Shown piece after piece: positions 55,490 to 64,000 of a stretch of DNA of 64,000 nucleotides. The first letter of the stretch is position 1. Each line of letters opens with the position of its first letter. The translations under genes and the position numbers were made by a program. Source of the stretch: Geobacter sp. (lineage in GTDB: Bacteria > Desulfobacterota > Desulfuromonadia > Geobacterales > Pseudopelobacteraceae); assembly GCA_009684515.1 (NCBI GenBank), contig WKKS01000001.1:806001-870000 (forward strand), read 5' to 3'. The notes under the pieces are model-generated. The model was not told where the DNA came from, made no database searches, and saw only the letters and a program-made list of their open reading frames with translations.

Positions 55490-57112
55490 ATGGCAAAACT
55501 GACTGTCACAGAAACCATGAGAAAAGTTCGCTCAAACAACACATTTCCGGAAATTTTATTTCGAAAAAGACTATGGGCGCAAGGCTATCGCTACAACATT
55601 CATGTGGATAATTTGCCTGGCAAGCCGGATATTGTTCTGACGTCTCATAGAATTGCGATCTTCATAGATGGAGATTTTTGGCATGGCGGTCAATGGAGAA
55701 AAAGAAAACTGTTGGCGCTCAACGATCAATTTTCTAAAACAAGCACAAAAGATTATTGGTTGAAAAAAATCAGGGCTAATATGCGACGGGATTGCCAATC
55801 ATCATCATTATTGATACAGAATGGTTGGACAGTTCTTCGCTTTTGGGAAAGCCAGATAATCAAGGATGTAGAAGGGTGCATAAACATGACGATCAAGGCT
55901 ATTTCCGACAAAACAATTTTGAATGCACGATCACTTTTTCCTGAAAAAACCGTTGCCGAATTCTTCTCCGGTATCGGTTTAATGCGAATCGGCCTGGAAC
56001 GTCATGGGTGGAATTTATGTTTTGCAAATGACATTGATCCTCAAAAATGCAAAATCTACCGTGATCACTTTAGCGATGCCGACAAACACCTTGTAGAAGG
56101 CGACATTCATAAACTTGATGTAGAAAACATACCCCGAGTCACATTGGCTACAGCATCTTTTCCATGTAACGATCTTTCTCTCGCTGGCGCTCGAAAGGGC
56201 TTAATAGGTGAACACTCATCCGCATTCTGGGGTTTCATAGAAATTCTGGAAAAATGGGGTTACAAAAAACCGCCTCTAGTACTTCTGGAAAATGTTTCCG
56301 GATTTTTGACATCTCATGGTGGTGCGGATTTCAAAGACGCTCTCATAGCCTTAAACAAACTAGGATACAGTGTAGATGCCATAATCCTTGATGCCTCACG
56401 TTTTGTGCCTCAGAGCAGGCAGAGACTTTTTGTTATTGGAATTGATAACAATTATTTGGATACTGGATCTGTGCATGAACAACTCCAGTTTTTCGAAAGT
56501 GATGTCAGGCCAAGAGCACTAGCCGACTTTATTTTGAAGCATAAGGACATTGTCTGGAACAACAGGTCGTTACCTGCACAGCCACTGCGCTCCACTTCAC
56601 TAACTGATATCTTGGAAGATATTCCACATGACTCTAACCTTTGGTGGAATAAAGAACGTACGGAATACCTCTTTAATCAAATGAGTTCTCGCCATAAAGA
56701 TATTGCCAACCAAATGATATCTAACTCGGTCTTTTCTTATGGAACTGTTTTCAGACGTGTTCGTAATGGGGCATCAATGGCAGAACTACGAACAGACGGG
56801 GTTGCAGGTTGTTTGAGGACACCGCGTGGAGGTAGCGGCAGACAGATTTTGTTTAAAGCAGGAAAAGGTCACTATTACGTGAGGTTACTTACTCCTCGTG
56901 AGTGTGCACGATTGATGGGAGCGGATAACTTCACTATTAACGTCCCACAAAATCAAGCCCTATTTGGTTTCGGTGATGCCGTATGTGTTCCCGTAATTGA
57001 ATGGATTGCAGAAAATTATTTAAATCCGGTAATCAATGAAATGATGAGAGGCAAACCTCTTTATCCTATGCTTGAGGGAGATCTGTATGGATTTGAAAAA
57101 GCATACGCTTAA
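55490..57112 (+). CDS. Fusion of Vsr endonuclease and DNA cytosine-5 methyltransferase
   Basis: A 540-residue fusion. Residues 1-150 are Vsr-like, a nickase for T:G mismatches made by deamination of 5-methylcytosine, with LPGKPDIV and FIDGDFWHGG. Residues 155-530 form a complete C5 methyltransferase: FSGIG (motif I), the catalytic Cys226 in FPCNDLS, LLENVSGFL, QSRQRLFVIG and RTPRGGSGR, ending with GFGDAVCVPVIEWIA. The two are usually separate genes. The coding sequence is AT-rich compared with its neighbours, as expected for a transferred gene. It forms an operon with the next gene. Confidence 0.9.
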   Translation: MAKLTVTETMRKVRSNNTFPEILFRKRLWAQGYRYNIHVDNLPGKPDIVLTSHRIAIFIDGDFWHGGQWRKRKLLALNDQFSKTSTKDYWLKKIRANMRRDCQSSSLLIQNGWTVLRFWESQIIKDVEGCINMTIKAISDKTILNARSLFPEKTVAEFFSGIGLMRIGLERHGWNLCFANDIDPQKCKIYRDHFSDADKHLVEGDIHKLDVENIPRVTLATASFPCNDLSLAGARKGLIGEHSSAFWGFIEILEKWGYKKPPLVLLENVSGFLTSHGGADFKDALIALNKLGYSVDAIILDASRFVPQSRQRLFVIGIDNNYLDTGSVHEQLQFFESDVRPRALADFILKHKDIVWNNRSLPAQPLRSTSLTDILEDIPHDSNLWWNKERTEYLFNQMSSRHKDIANQMISNSVFSYGTVFRRVRNGASMAELRTDGVAGCLRTPRGGSGRQILFKAGKGHYYVRLLTPRECARLMGADNFTINVPQNQALFGFGDAVCVPVIEWIAENYLNPVINEMMRGKPLYPMLEGDLYGFEKAYA

Positions 57113-58043
57113 CATATTCAATAAGTGGTACGAGAATCTTCCGGTGCACAAATCCAGTGGCGGCCCAGCGAAAGGGACAATTGCGGCAGCATTGGTAGTA
57201 CTGGAACGCTTGAAATCAGATTGTGCTCTCGACCTTGGAGCGCATAGAGCACCAGGTGGTTCACAGATTAAAGGTGCCAGTGGCCAGGCTGTGAAAAAAA
57301 TTCTGGAACGACTTGGAGAAAAGCGTCCATTCGCAAAAGAGGGGGGACGAACAAATCGTGGCGGCCCAGGCGATATCAAGCCTCTGTTGGACGCCCTTAA
57401 ACAATCAGGATTTGATAAGTGCACAACAGAAGAACGAAATGTTGTACTCGATGAACTACAGAAAATTCTTGTTGATAAAGTAATTGAGTTCCACAACAAA
57501 GAGCGAATCAAACTCATATATGAACCTTCAAAGACTACATGGCAGGCCATCCAATCACTGATGGCACAGGCAAGAGAAACCGGGAAGGAAGGGCCGTTGG
57601 CGCAACATCTGGTCGGCGCAAAACTTGAATTACGCTTTCCGAATATAGTCGTCGGAAATGAATCATATAGTACTGCAGATGATCAATTGGGACGCCCCGG
57701 CGACTTCTGCATCGGAGATACCGCATTCCATGTCACAGTTGCGCCAATGCCAGCCCTTTATCAAAAATGCCAGAAAAACGTGGACGATGGATTCAGAGTC
57801 TATCTGCTTGTCCCCGACCGCACATTAAATGGAGCACGGCAAAATGCCGATTTGATACTGCCAGGTAAAATTGCAGTTGAGTCAATTGAATCGTTTGTCT
57901 CCCAAAACATTGAAGAGCTATCCAATTTCTCCAAGCAAAAGCTGGTCACTGGTTTTAGACAACTTCTTGAAACCTACAACAAACGAGTCGATGTCTGCGA
58001 AATTGACAAATCCATGTTGATTGAACTTCCCAAAAACCTCTAA
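57087..58043 (+). CDS. Probable restriction endonuclease (DUF4928-like) partner of the methyltransferase
   Basis: A 318-residue protein that overlaps the methyltransferase gene by 26 bases. It resembles the DUF4928 group found next to cytosine methyltransferases. Features include an N-terminal helical region with KSSGGPAKGTIAAAL and HRAPGGSQIKGASG, and a central possible nuclease segment (LRFPNIVVGNES, GRPGDFCIGDTAFHVTV) with an acidic-x-V core. Cleavage activity is inferred from context. ATG 57087 follows GAGGGAG, so the upstream TTG is not needed. Confidence 0.68.
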   Translation: MDLKKHTLNIFNKWYENLPVHKSSGGPAKGTIAAALVVLERLKSDCALDLGAHRAPGGSQIKGASGQAVKKILERLGEKRPFAKEGGRTNRGGPGDIKPLLDALKQSGFDKCTTEERNVVLDELQKILVDKVIEFHNKERIKLIYEPSKTTWQAIQSLMAQARETGKEGPLAQHLVGAKLELRFPNIVVGNESYSTADDQLGRPGDFCIGDTAFHVTVAPMPALYQKCQKNVDDGFRVYLLVPDRTLNGARQNADLILPGKIAVESIESFVSQNIEELSNFSKQKLVTGFRQLLETYNKRVDVCEIDKSMLIELPKNL

Positions 58044-58344
58044 GGCATATCACATACGACAGAGATGTATTTTTAAGCTGATCAAGGGTAAATGTAGTTT
58101 CTCATATGTAGTTTCTCAATACTTGTCTAACCAAAGAGATAGTTCCCAATTTTAGCTGTTTAAATTAAACGCTTTATTTTCATTTTAAACGCGTTTTAAA
58201 CGAGCTACATAAATTGTACACAACTTAACTGTTATAAATAACTCAAATAATACCACTTCTCACAGCGTTTATTATTCATTGAATAATTATCAGAGAGGTT
58301 AGCATAAATCAAAAATCTAATCGAGATTCATCAGAAAGCTACCT
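58044..58344. promoter_or_regulatory. AT-rich intergenic region before the CoiA-helicase fusion
   Basis: No gene is seen. It has a direct repeat ATGTAGTTTCTCA (two copies, 58091-58116). Two related palindromic sites follow, GTTTAAATTAAAC (58159-58171) and TTTTAAACGCGTTTTAAA (58183-58200), which could be operators. A weak promoter TTAACT-17-TAATAC lies further on. Confidence 0.4.
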
Positions 58345-61300
58345 ATGCCGTTCAGTTGCATGTCAGGAAATGAAATTATTTATGCGGAGAAATTTACTGC
58401 CTCTGAATGGGAAGACCTCAAGCTTGAAGTCAGAAGCGGCTCGCGCGAACTAAGCCTACCCTGTTGTGACTCAAAGGTTGTTTTGCGTAGTGGTAATAAA
58501 GACCGTCATCAATGTTTTGTCCATTTGGTAAGCTGCGACAATGAAGCGTGGAGCGATTATTCAGGCAAACGAACAAATCGTAAAGGAAGAAATTCTGAAT
58601 CCTTTGACCATCATCTGGTTAAAAAAATTATTAAGGAAGTTGCTGAAAAAACGGGCTGGACAGCTTCAATAGAATATTCGGGCAAAACGCCTGCCGGTCT
58701 TGAGTGGAAGGCCGATGTATTTATTAATAAGGGTGAGCAGAAACTTGCGATTGAAGTTCAGGTTTCCCCACAGCAATTTGCAGATTACAGAATACGCCAA
58801 CAACGGTATAGAGAATCGGGCATACCATGTATCTGGCTTTCGAATTCTCCGCCAGAACTTGAAGATATTGAATTACCCATTTTTGAACTTTCAAAATCAG
58901 ACGGGGTCTTTGTAGTTGATTTTCCTCAGACTTTCCTTCCAGAACGGCTGAAGCTTCACAAAGACTTCCGTGGAGTTTGCTTGGGTGGATTTATTCAAGG
59001 CATGCTCGACCAAGAAATCCCTTGGGAGCAGGACTTGTTAAGTCAAAATGACTTGTTGGCAAGTTTGGCAGACGTGAAGGGTTTCCCCAAATCAAATTTG
59101 AATTCAAATGAGGGGGAGACTGAGGATGAACAAACATCTGTTTTTGCATCCGTTAAAGAAAGACCTATCAATGGGAGTACAACTTCACGTTCAGCTTATA
59201 CTAAGACAACCATAACAGTTCCATCCTTTCATAACTACCAAACTAACCACATCCATGAGCTAATACTAAAACTGCCCAATCCAACTTCAGATCTTCTTAA
59301 TAACCTCAACCCGCCCCAGAAAGAAGCCGTGCTGCACGGCGAGGGGCCGCTATTGATCCTGGCCGGGGCCGGTTCCGGCAAGACCCGCGTCATTACCAAC
59401 CGTATCGCCCATCTGATTCGTGAACGGGGGGTGCGCCCCTGGAACATTCTGGCTGTGACTTTCACCAACAAAGCCGCCCGGGAGATGGCCGAGCGCGTTC
59501 AGCGGCTGCTGGGAAGCGGCGATACTCCGCTCATATCAACCTTTCACGCCGCCTGCGGACGAATTCTCCGCCGCGATATCCATCAGCTGGGTTTTCAGTC
59601 CTCTTTCGCGATTTACGATGACCGCGACAGCGACCGCCTGTTGAAGGATGTCATCAAGGAGCTGGATCTGGACGAGAAACGCTTTGAGGTTAAAGCAGTT
59701 TCAGGCCGGATCGATTCGTTCAAAAACCGCGGACTTTTTCCGGAGGATATCGGTTCAATCCCACCTGGCGATGTCTACAACCAACGGGTGGTGGAGATCT
59801 ACGCCGCTTATCAGGAACGGCTGAAGAAGTGTAACGCTCTCGATTTCGGCGATATGATGATCCAGACCGTGCGCTTGCTGACCCGCTTCCCGGAAGTCTG
59901 TAGTTATTACCGGGAGCGTTTCCAGTGGATTCTGGTGGATGAATACCAGGACACCAATCCGGTGCAGTATCATCTGATCCGCCTGCTGGCCGGAGAGCGC
60001 CGCAACCTGTGCGTGGTGGGGGATGACGACCAGTCGATCTATTCCTGGCGCGGCGCCGATATCCGCAACATCCTGGAGTTCGAGAAGGATTTTCCCGGTG
60101 TGAAGATTGTCCGGCTGGAGCAGAATTACCGCTCCACCGCTACAATTCTGGCGGCGGCCGGGGAGGTGGTCAAACAGAATTTCGGGCGCAAGGGGAAAAC
60201 GCTCTGGACCGAAAATCCCCAAGGTGAGCCGATCCGCTACGAGCGGGTCGAATCGGACCGGGAGGAAGCGCGCTTTGTCTGCCGCGAAATCGGCCGGTTG
60301 CGCGGAGCAGGGATGCCGTTGGAGGAAATGGCGGTTTTTTACCGGACCAATGCCCAGTCACGGCTGATTGAGGAAGCACTGGTTGGCGAGGCGCTTCCTT
60401 ATCACATCGTCGGTGGCGTACGGTTTTATGCCCGAATGGAGGTCAAGGATATCCTGGCTTATCTGCGGGTGCTGGACAACCCGGCCGACGAGGTTTCGCT
60501 GAAGCGGATCATCAATGTTCCTCCCCGCGGAATCGGCAACAGTACCGTTGAAAAGATTTCCCTGCAAGCCGGCAGCCGCAATGTCAGCTTTTTTGAAGCG
60601 CTGCAGGATGCCGCCCGGGACGGCCTTTTATCGGCCGGTCCGCGCGGCAAGATATCCTCCTTCGCCGTAATGATGGAGCGTTTCGGGGAGATGCTCGGCT
60701 CGGAAAGCCTGGCCGGAGTGACCCGGGCCGTGATGCAGGAAAGCGGTTACCTGACCCGTTTGAAGGAGAGCCGCGATGAGGACGACGCCGAGCGACTGGA
60801 GAACCTGGAACAGCTGCTGGCTGCAATCGAGGAATTCAGCGAGAAGAACCCCGAATCGGGCTTGTCTGAATTTTTGGAGCAGGTTTCGCTGGTTTCCGAT
60901 CTGGAACAGGGTGAGAGCGGCAAGCCATCCATAACCTTGATGACCCTGCATGCCGCCAAGGGACTGGAATACAAAGCGGTTTTCATGATCGGCATGGAAG
61001 AGCGGCTATTTCCGCATGCACGCTCGCTGGATGATCTGGACGGCATGGAGGAGGAACGCCGGCTCTGTTACGTCGGCATGACCCGCGCCCGCGAACGGCT
61101 TTATCTGCTCAATGCGCGGCGCCGTTACCTGTTCGGCCAGGAACAGTGCAATCCGCCTTCCCGTTTTTTGAAGGATATCCCCAAACAGTTCATTGATGAC
61201 AGCGGTCTGTCCTCCCCACAGACTTCCGCCCATCAACACCGCAGTGAAGTGCAGAAATATTTTCCCGGCCGCGAACGGGAACAGCAGACAAGCTCCCACA

Positions 61301-61527
61301 ACCTTTCCGCCATCTCGGCGCTGATGGATGATATTGAAATCGTTCCCGAACCACCCGAGGAGCATGGTGATGTCTTTGTCGGCATGCGGGTCCGGCACGC
61401 CAAGTTCGGACCCGGCGTCATCCGCAAAATCGAGGGAGAAGATGAAGGACAAAAGGTGATCGTCTGGTTCAACTCGGTCGGCCCCAAAAAACTGCTGCTG
61501 CGCTTCGCCGGTTTGGAAAGAGCCTGA
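58345..61527 (+). CDS. CoiA-like nuclease domain fused to PcrA/UvrD helicase
   Basis: A 1060-residue fusion. Residues 1-200 resemble CoiA-type proteins: a Cys/His part (CCDSKVVLRSGNKDRHQCF) and a restriction-like nuclease core with Asp124 in WKADVF and Glu137-Val-Gln139. A linker (200-314) follows. From residue 316 it is a complete PcrA/UvrD helicase: Q-motif LNPPQKEAV, Walker A GAGSGKT (Lys346), LVDEYQDTNPVQ, GDDDQSIYSWRGA, VTRAR-type motif VI GMTRARERLYLL and a Tudor-like C-terminal end. Codon usage switches from AT-rich to GC-rich at the junction near 59287. No in-frame start remains for the helicase alone. Confidence 0.88.
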   Translation: MPFSCMSGNEIIYAEKFTASEWEDLKLEVRSGSRELSLPCCDSKVVLRSGNKDRHQCFVHLVSCDNEAWSDYSGKRTNRKGRNSESFDHHLVKKIIKEVAEKTGWTASIEYSGKTPAGLEWKADVFINKGEQKLAIEVQVSPQQFADYRIRQQRYRESGIPCIWLSNSPPELEDIELPIFELSKSDGVFVVDFPQTFLPERLKLHKDFRGVCLGGFIQGMLDQEIPWEQDLLSQNDLLASLADVKGFPKSNLNSNEGETEDEQTSVFASVKERPINGSTTSRSAYTKTTITVPSFHNYQTNHIHELILKLPNPTSDLLNNLNPPQKEAVLHGEGPLLILAGAGSGKTRVITNRIAHLIRERGVRPWNILAVTFTNKAAREMAERVQRLLGSGDTPLISTFHAACGRILRRDIHQLGFQSSFAIYDDRDSDRLLKDVIKELDLDEKRFEVKAVSGRIDSFKNRGLFPEDIGSIPPGDVYNQRVVEIYAAYQERLKKCNALDFGDMMIQTVRLLTRFPEVCSYYRERFQWILVDEYQDTNPVQYHLIRLLAGERRNLCVVGDDDQSIYSWRGADIRNILEFEKDFPGVKIVRLEQNYRSTATILAAAGEVVKQNFGRKGKTLWTENPQGEPIRYERVESDREEARFVCREIGRLRGAGMPLEEMAVFYRTNAQSRLIEEALVGEALPYHIVGGVRFYARMEVKDILAYLRVLDNPADEVSLKRIINVPPRGIGNSTVEKISLQAGSRNVSFFEALQDAARDGLLSAGPRGKISSFAVMMERFGEMLGSESLAGVTRAVMQESGYLTRLKESRDEDDAERLENLEQLLAAIEEFSEKNPESGLSEFLEQVSLVSDLEQGESGKPSITLMTLHAAKGLEYKAVFMIGMEERLFPHARSLDDLDGMEEERRLCYVGMTRARERLYLLNARRRYLFGQEQCNPPSRFLKDIPKQFIDDSGLSSPQTSAHQHRSEVQKYFPGREREQQTSSHNLSAISALMDDIEIVPEPPEEHGDVFVGMRVRHAKFGPGVIRKIEGEDEGQKVIVWFNSVGPKKLLLRFAGLERA

Positions 61528-61639
61528 TTTTTGATCGGCGCAAATTGACAAGCCTTAATAATGAGCTAATATTGATGCTTATTAATGACAGAACCTCCGG
61601 ATACTTTCGCTCACTCTGGCAGCATCATCGGGAGTTTTT

Positions 61640-63790
61640 GTGAGTAATCCCAGCAGGCAGGCCGATATTCCGGCCGAAGTAAAGCAGGCCGCTTTTTTTG
61701 CGGCAGACCTGATCGTCTGCCGCAGTCAGATACAGTTCTATCCTGATTCCCATCCGGCGGTCGCCGCCGCCCTCGACAAAGCCATCCTGCGTCTTGCACC
61801 GCTCCTCGCGGGAGGCAAACCGCTTACGCTCGGCGTCACCAGCCAGGGTTTGCTCCTTTCAGAAAACCTGATTGAACCCCATAATGTCAAGCTGCGCGGT
61901 TTTGCCGAACTGCTGGCCTCCTTCGGCATCATCGCCATCTCTTTCAGCGAAGCAACCCGGCCCGAAGATCTGCTCAGATTCAGCCGGATCATCAATTGCC
62001 CGAGAAGTGAAATCTGGAATTCGGGCGGCATCATACATGCCTTTGACGTCGCCGGTATCCGCGCCATTGAAGTCCAGGCCATCGACCTTTCCGTTTTTAC
62101 GCTGACCGGTGAAATCGGTCTGGACAGCGACGGCAGGCCGCTCGACAGCTGGGAGTTTTTTGTGAGAAAGCTGCTTCAGGGATGCTTTCACAGTTCTCCT
62201 GAGCAGATGCCGGAACTGCTTGCGGCGTCTCCGGCCCGGATTGCCGGAGAGCTTGCCGCCATGCTGGGGAATGTGCCGGATGAAGCCCGCCAATATACCC
62301 TGAAAGCTTTGGCGGAATGTTATGTAGGCCAATCACAACATTCCGATACGGCAGTTATCAATGACGACTCACTGGATAAAATCACCGCCTTTATCTCCTC
62401 ACTTGAGCCCAAATTGCGTTGCGATTTCATTCTTAACATCTGCAACTCCCCTCAGGCCTCAGCCAACTTCAGCGAACGCCTGCTGCACAACCTTCCTGAA
62501 GAGGGGCTGCAGGAGGTGGTTCAGTCGATAACGACCAATGGGATACAAGTCCCCGATATGATTCTGGGCATTCTTCAAAGGCTGGCGTCCCACCCTGATT
62601 TAGGCCGGGATCCGGATCTGGATGCAGCGATTTCGTCAACCGGAGTGGGTGACAAGGTCCAGACGCTGATGCGTGAAACAGACCTTGAACAGTACATCCC
62701 CACGCGCTATCTGCAGACCCTCGCGGCAATCCTGGCAACGGACAAACTGCCGGATGCTGATTTGAACCTGCTGGCAGAGTTGCGCGGAACACTGGAGCCG
62801 AATCAACTGGAAAGCAAGGTCACCGATATCATCGACGAGATTGTCATGGTTGTCCCTCTGTCTGAGCAGGGGGAGGGGATCCGTGACAACCTGCTGCAGC
62901 AGGTGGAGTATTTTCTGAGTATGCGTGATTTCGCGTCACTTGGAAAAGTTTGCCGGATTCTCGAGGGTGGTTACGCCGGAGAATCCTCAGGATTTATCAA
63001 TTCCGATTTTATTCGGCAAACGCTGGACGCCGCTTCCATTCTGGGGCGTGACAGTTACCCGGATATCCGGGAGGTCGTCACAATTATCGGTGTCCCATTC
63101 ATTGAGCCGCTGATAGATAAACTGGCCACAGAAGAGAATCGCAGCCTGCGCCGCTTCTGGTTCGACTGCCTGGGAGGGTTGGGGGAGATGGTGCGAAGCG
63201 CGGCGCTGGCCCGCCTTAAAGATGGAGAGTGGTTTGTGATCCGCAACCTGCTGGTCATGCTGAGAAACTTCAGTGATCCGGAAGTGCTGAGCGAGGTCCG
63301 CAAACTGACCGGGCATAAACACCCGAAAGTACGCAGCGAAGCGCTCAGAAGCCTGCTCCATTATCAGGATCCGGCCGCCGACAAGCTGATTCTCTCGGAA
63401 CTGCAGCAGTCAGATCCGGTCAGAAAACTGGCCGCCATCCAGAGTGCAGAAATGAGCCGGAGCAAAGAGGTCATGCAGCAGCTTTTCAACCTCCTTGAAA
63501 CAACCGGGATCGGAGATTTTCAGCTCGAACTGAAAAGCGCCGCAGTTCAGACCCTGGCAAATATCGGCAACCCGCTGGCATTGCCCAAGCTGCTGGGCAT
63601 AATCAGTTCCAATCCGCTGCTGCACCGCAACAAGCATGCCCTGCTCAAAATAGAGGCTATCCGGGCCTTGCCGCTATTCAAGCCGGATTACGTCAGACCG
63701 ATTTTGCTGAAGATTTCCGGTTTGCCGCAGGATCCGCTTGCGGTGCATGCATTGGAAGCGCTTAAAACCATGGATGGAGCGACCCCATGA
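61640..63790 (+). CDS. HEAT-repeat protein
   Basis: A 716-residue cytoplasmic protein. The first 150 residues form a separate domain (FYPDSHPAVAAALDKAILRL, GVTSQGLLLSENLIEP). The following helical region ends in clear HEAT repeats (about 500-716), for example HPKVRSEALRSLLHYQDPAA and GNPLALPKLLGIISSNPLLH. Proteins of this type usually serve as scaffolds, and no enzyme motif is present. GTG is the start. The next gene begins within its stop codon (ATGA). Confidence 0.8.
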   Translation: MSNPSRQADIPAEVKQAAFFAADLIVCRSQIQFYPDSHPAVAAALDKAILRLAPLLAGGKPLTLGVTSQGLLLSENLIEPHNVKLRGFAELLASFGIIAISFSEATRPEDLLRFSRIINCPRSEIWNSGGIIHAFDVAGIRAIEVQAIDLSVFTLTGEIGLDSDGRPLDSWEFFVRKLLQGCFHSSPEQMPELLAASPARIAGELAAMLGNVPDEARQYTLKALAECYVGQSQHSDTAVINDDSLDKITAFISSLEPKLRCDFILNICNSPQASANFSERLLHNLPEEGLQEVVQSITTNGIQVPDMILGILQRLASHPDLGRDPDLDAAISSTGVGDKVQTLMRETDLEQYIPTRYLQTLAAILATDKLPDADLNLLAELRGTLEPNQLESKVTDIIDEIVMVVPLSEQGEGIRDNLLQQVEYFLSMRDFASLGKVCRILEGGYAGESSGFINSDFIRQTLDAASILGRDSYPDIREVVTIIGVPFIEPLIDKLATEENRSLRRFWFDCLGGLGEMVRSAALARLKDGEWFVIRNLLVMLRNFSDPEVLSEVRKLTGHKHPKVRSEALRSLLHYQDPAADKLILSELQQSDPVRKLAAIQSAEMSRSKEVMQQLFNLLETTGIGDFQLELKSAAVQTLANIGNPLALPKLLGIISSNPLLHRNKHALLKIEAIRALPLFKPDYVRPILLKISGLPQDPLAVHALEALKTMDGATP

Positions 63791-64000
63791 CCCCTTACGC
63801 CAAAGAGCAGCTTGGCATGTTCATCAACAATCTGGTCCAGGCGGCCAAAGCCATGACGCTTTATTCGCCGGAGCACAGGATGACTGCCGCGCACGCATCC
63901 AGGGCACTGGAGAACCTGAACCAGATTCTGGCATCCCAGGAGACGCTCAAAATAATCCGGCTGGGGGCCGAACTGTTTGTCGGCGGAATCCCGATCGAGA
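63787..64000 (+). CDS. Protein of unknown function, N-terminal fragment
   Basis: The first 71 codons run off the window. The N-terminus (LGMFINNLVQAAKAMTLYSP then EHRMTAAHASRALENLNQIL) resembles the first domain of the preceding HEAT protein, in which a similar storage of 'YSPEHP'-like residues begins the chain. It may therefore be a partner of that gene. An HD-GYP continuation is possible for Geobacter genes of this context but cannot be seen here. Confidence 0.65.
   Translation, partial: MTPYAKEQLGMFINNLVQAAKAMTLYSPEHRMTAAHASRALENLNQILASQETLKIIRLGAELFVGGIPIE

Overview
The window looks like a chromosomal segment of a diazotrophic Geobacter-type bacterium (Desulfuromonadota). The evidence is a fused nifEN gene, a GTP-type PEP carboxykinase, an EtfAB pair linked to a membrane Fe-S oxidoreductase, many PAS hybrid kinases, and nif operons that combine sigma-54 promoters with leader terminators. 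The species cannot be named from the sequence alone.

Layout. 0-16 kb is ordinary core: the end of a NarL-type two-component pair, a nitrilase-family amidase, a zinc phospholipase C-like protein, a family 4 uracil-DNA glycosylase, an NlpC/P60 hydrolase, a CheR/MCP/CheW group, a small lipoprotein, hypA, pckG and an etfBA plus Fe-S oxidoreductase operon. 16.5-54.7 kb is a large nitrogen-fixation region: nifX/ferredoxin/nifX-like/draT, an MCP, nifEN, a five-gene sensor operon (four hybrid kinases and one binding lipoprotein), nifHDK, modABC diverging from a zinc-ribbon/cowN pair, a peptide-chemistry cluster (two AstE/AspA-like hydrolases, transglutaminase, alpha-E, ATP-grasp), nifV with three small genes including a macro-like protein, nifB with a GNAT gene, and draG. 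54.8-59.3 kb is an AT-rich defence-type island: a toxin-antitoxin pair, a Vsr/cytosine-methyltransferase fusion, a probable partner restriction protein and a CoiA-like domain fused in frame to the PcrA/UvrD helicase. 59.3-64 kb returns to core sequence.

How it works together. NifH, NifD and NifK form nitrogenase. NifB, NifEN, NifX and NifV build FeMo-cofactor, and ModABC supplies molybdate. The nif-type ferredoxin carries electrons, DraT/DraG switch NifH by ADP-ribosylation at Arg99, and CowN protects against carbon monoxide. Eight sigma-54-type promoters can be read. Five of them (nifX, nifEN, nifH, nifV, nifB operons) are followed by a terminator hairpin whose base overlaps a conserved 12-nt motif, GGCAANGGCGCC. 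That motif can fold as a three-pair stem with a six-base loop having A at position 1 and G at position 4, as expected for ANTAR-type antitermination. The modA, cowN and draG promoters lack the element, which suggests two regulatory tiers.

The most unusual items are this five-copy attenuator family, the CoiA-helicase fusion replacing the normal start of PcrA/UvrD, the macro-like gene inside the nifV operon, and near-identical palindromic repeats in both spacers of nifHDK.
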